Positions 62,272 through 64,000 of a DNA stretch of 64,000 nt are shown here, in pieces. The stretch is from Phytoseiulus persimilis (lineage: Eukaryota; Arthropoda; Arachnida; Mesostigmata; Phytoseiidae): positions 25,746,211 to 25,810,210 of the forward strand of contig CM075104.1 of assembly GCA_037576195.1 (NCBI GenBank), given 5' to 3'. The translations under genes and the position numbers were made by a program. Position 1 is the first letter of the stretch. Each line of letters opens with the position of its first letter. The notes beneath the pieces are model-generated. The model was not told the origin of the DNA. It saw only the letters and a program-made list of their open reading frames with translations, and ran no database searches.

Positions 62272-64000
62272 TCGGATCGAGATCCGAAAAACATGTCACT
62301 TGGAAACTCGACAAAGGTGGGAAGATGCATCGAGATTCACTCTCCCTGTAGCAATGACTCCGATGAGCTGTATCATGCTTGGCGAATGAGTTCGACCCAC
62401 ATCATAATAACCCTGGGTTCACGTTGAATTTTGCTCCATGAATTACATTGTATCAACCAGCGCGACTTCACACACTCGGATTCGACTCTGTAAGGACCCG
62501 AGCTCAAGTCCGACGAAGAGCGTATTGCGAGTTCCCGGGTATGTTGCCCCTCCAACGGAATACCACCCCTCGGAGACTCCGAAAGGGAAACGTGACTTTA
62601 TCGACATATACAAACATTCGAGTGGGTTATTTAGTCATTTCAAAACACACGATATCGTTTTCGGAGATCGCATCTTCGTTTCAAAACTTTTTTTACGACA
62701 AGGTCAATGGAATTGTCGCCTTTGAAAGTGCTTCCTGACTTTCATCACAGTACCGAGTCCGTCGTTCATGCAACGATATTCGGCCCACTTCATCGATGAG
62801 AAACTCTGTCTCTATTTCCCTCTACGTTGCATTCGCAGTCTCTTGTTGGGGTTGCTCCGTTAGAACCTCGGATCACGGGGATTCTACTGGATATGAGTGA
62901 AGCCTCAATGTCTATTTTGGGAAGAGAGACCTGGAGCTCGAGCCCCTCTTCGGCGATTGCCTCCGAAACGAACGATGGGCGCGGGACATTCTTTAGAATC
63001 CATTTGTGTAGCCTCTCATGGATATCCTATCCTGTATGTACACGAATAACTGCTCCCTTTGGTTTCAAATCGACTCTTTGAGGTCGCGACGATCCTCGTG
63101 AGCTGGTTCTGAGACGTCAAGTTACTGTTGGCTGGATTGAGGACCTGTGGGTCATTTTTCTGATCGTGAACGAAGTTCGAGGTTGAAGGCGAAAGTTCCA
63201 GAAACGAATCGTTTCCTTCCGATTCCGCACAATGTTACTCGGTGCGGGAGGCTCTCGAAGAATGATCTTCGTTAATATTGCATCAGTGATCTTTCTCCTT
63301 TCTATCTCCGATCCGGATACCACAGCCAGAATCCAAGAGTCGCAAGCAATCTAAGTGGTGAGCCCAAGCGCCGTCGAACTCGGCGAAGGAAATCAGAAAC
63401 CCGACAGGAAGATCCGACGCGGCCCGGCGACGCTTGCGGCTTGCTCCGTCTGTAGCGGCCGTTTGCGGCTACCACTCCTGCTGAGTAAGCTGGAGCAGGC
63501 AAATCCAATTTTTCGGACAGCTTCCGCGGGCTTCCCCAGTGATGGTGCTGAATAACTTCGCACCCCTCAACAAGCGCCCCATTCAAGGGCTCGCAACACT
63601 CCAAACTCGGCGCATATTTGTGGGGACTGAGTTTGGAAATAGGTGCAATATCTGTGGTCATTCACGGTTACAGGATGATTCGAGTGCGTTCCAGTAGGAA
63701 GGTGTAGATGGCAAGAACAAATACTCTACCGCGAAGTGCGCCGTCCGAGATCAGATCTGTTGCCACGGCCTCGCAAATCGCAAACACTATCAGATGTCAA
63801 TTACGAGCGGAAGCAGGAGATTTCGGCTCAGTTTCCATCGGAGGAGTTCCTGTGATTTTCTCTATCCTCTCGTTACCTGTTTTCCACCAAGCAATGGCCG
63901 ATGATCGAAGATGAACGCAGGATCGCATCGCGAGTCTCCAAACAATTCAGCTCGCCCGTACACGCTAACCGACGGCCTGCCCTGAGTTTGAAGTTCGTAC
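62272..64000. other. Right-edge sequence, no recognised gene
   Basis: An ORF at 62,438-62,725 (containing KGKRDFIDIYKHSSGLFSHF) and overlapping frames at 62,448 and 63,302 (minus) could not be assigned. They may be chance or exons of a gene beyond the window. Confidence 0.4.

Overview
The window is eukaryotic and most likely from an arthropod. It contains one very large multi-exon gene with short and medium GT-AG introns, C/T-rich 3' splice sites, abundant undepleted CpG, and introns rich in CGNN microsatellites and G-runs. A compact, fairly GC-rich arthropod genome such as a predatory mite would fit, but that placement is inference from composition and protein style. No ribosomal RNA, tRNA, CRISPR array, operon or recognisable transposon was found.

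The confident content is one + strand gene, 13,298 to 48,670, which I could follow through 39 coding exons. Every junction is in phase, and the joined frame gives about 3,385 residues. Read in order it encodes 29 extracellular cadherin (EC) repeats by hand count, then a membrane-adjacent domain (MAD) of the PCDH15/CDH23 type. A single transmembrane helix and a tail of about 150 residues follow, ending in Gln-Thr-Glu-Leu, a class I PDZ ligand. Length, repeat number, MAD and C-terminus together resemble cadherin-23, the upper half of the vertebrate hair-cell tip link. Arthropod relatives are usually named cadherin-23-like, Cad87A or Cad89D. The signal-peptide exon was not identified with confidence, so the 5' end is incomplete.

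Layout: 1-13,297 is upstream or first-intron sequence with no recognisable gene. It holds a possible non-coding leader exon at about 8,145-8,237, a possible recursive splice site at 5,941-5,952 and some weak ORFs. From 13,298 to about 26,900 lie EC1 to the start of EC8 with several large introns. From 28,800 to 45,700 lie the rest of EC8 to EC29 and the start of the MAD. From 45,800 to 48,670 lie the rest of the MAD, the membrane helix and the tail. A long AT-richer 3' UTR probably runs to about 51,130, with an early poly(A) signal at 48,876 and a late one at 51,112; two Pumilio-type UGUAAAUA sites lie between them. From 51,140 to 64,000 no known family is recognisable; weak candidates are a signal-peptide exon at 54,633, a long open frame at 58,753-59,847 and a small secreted-protein ORF at 61,984.

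The most useful leads concern the cadherin: several EC linkers that have lost calcium ligands, a basic insert in EC28 with a possible protease site, and splice choices that would decide whether the PDZ ligand is present. Long chance ORFs on both strands are common in the introns, because stop codons are scarce in this composition, so ORF length alone is weak evidence here.
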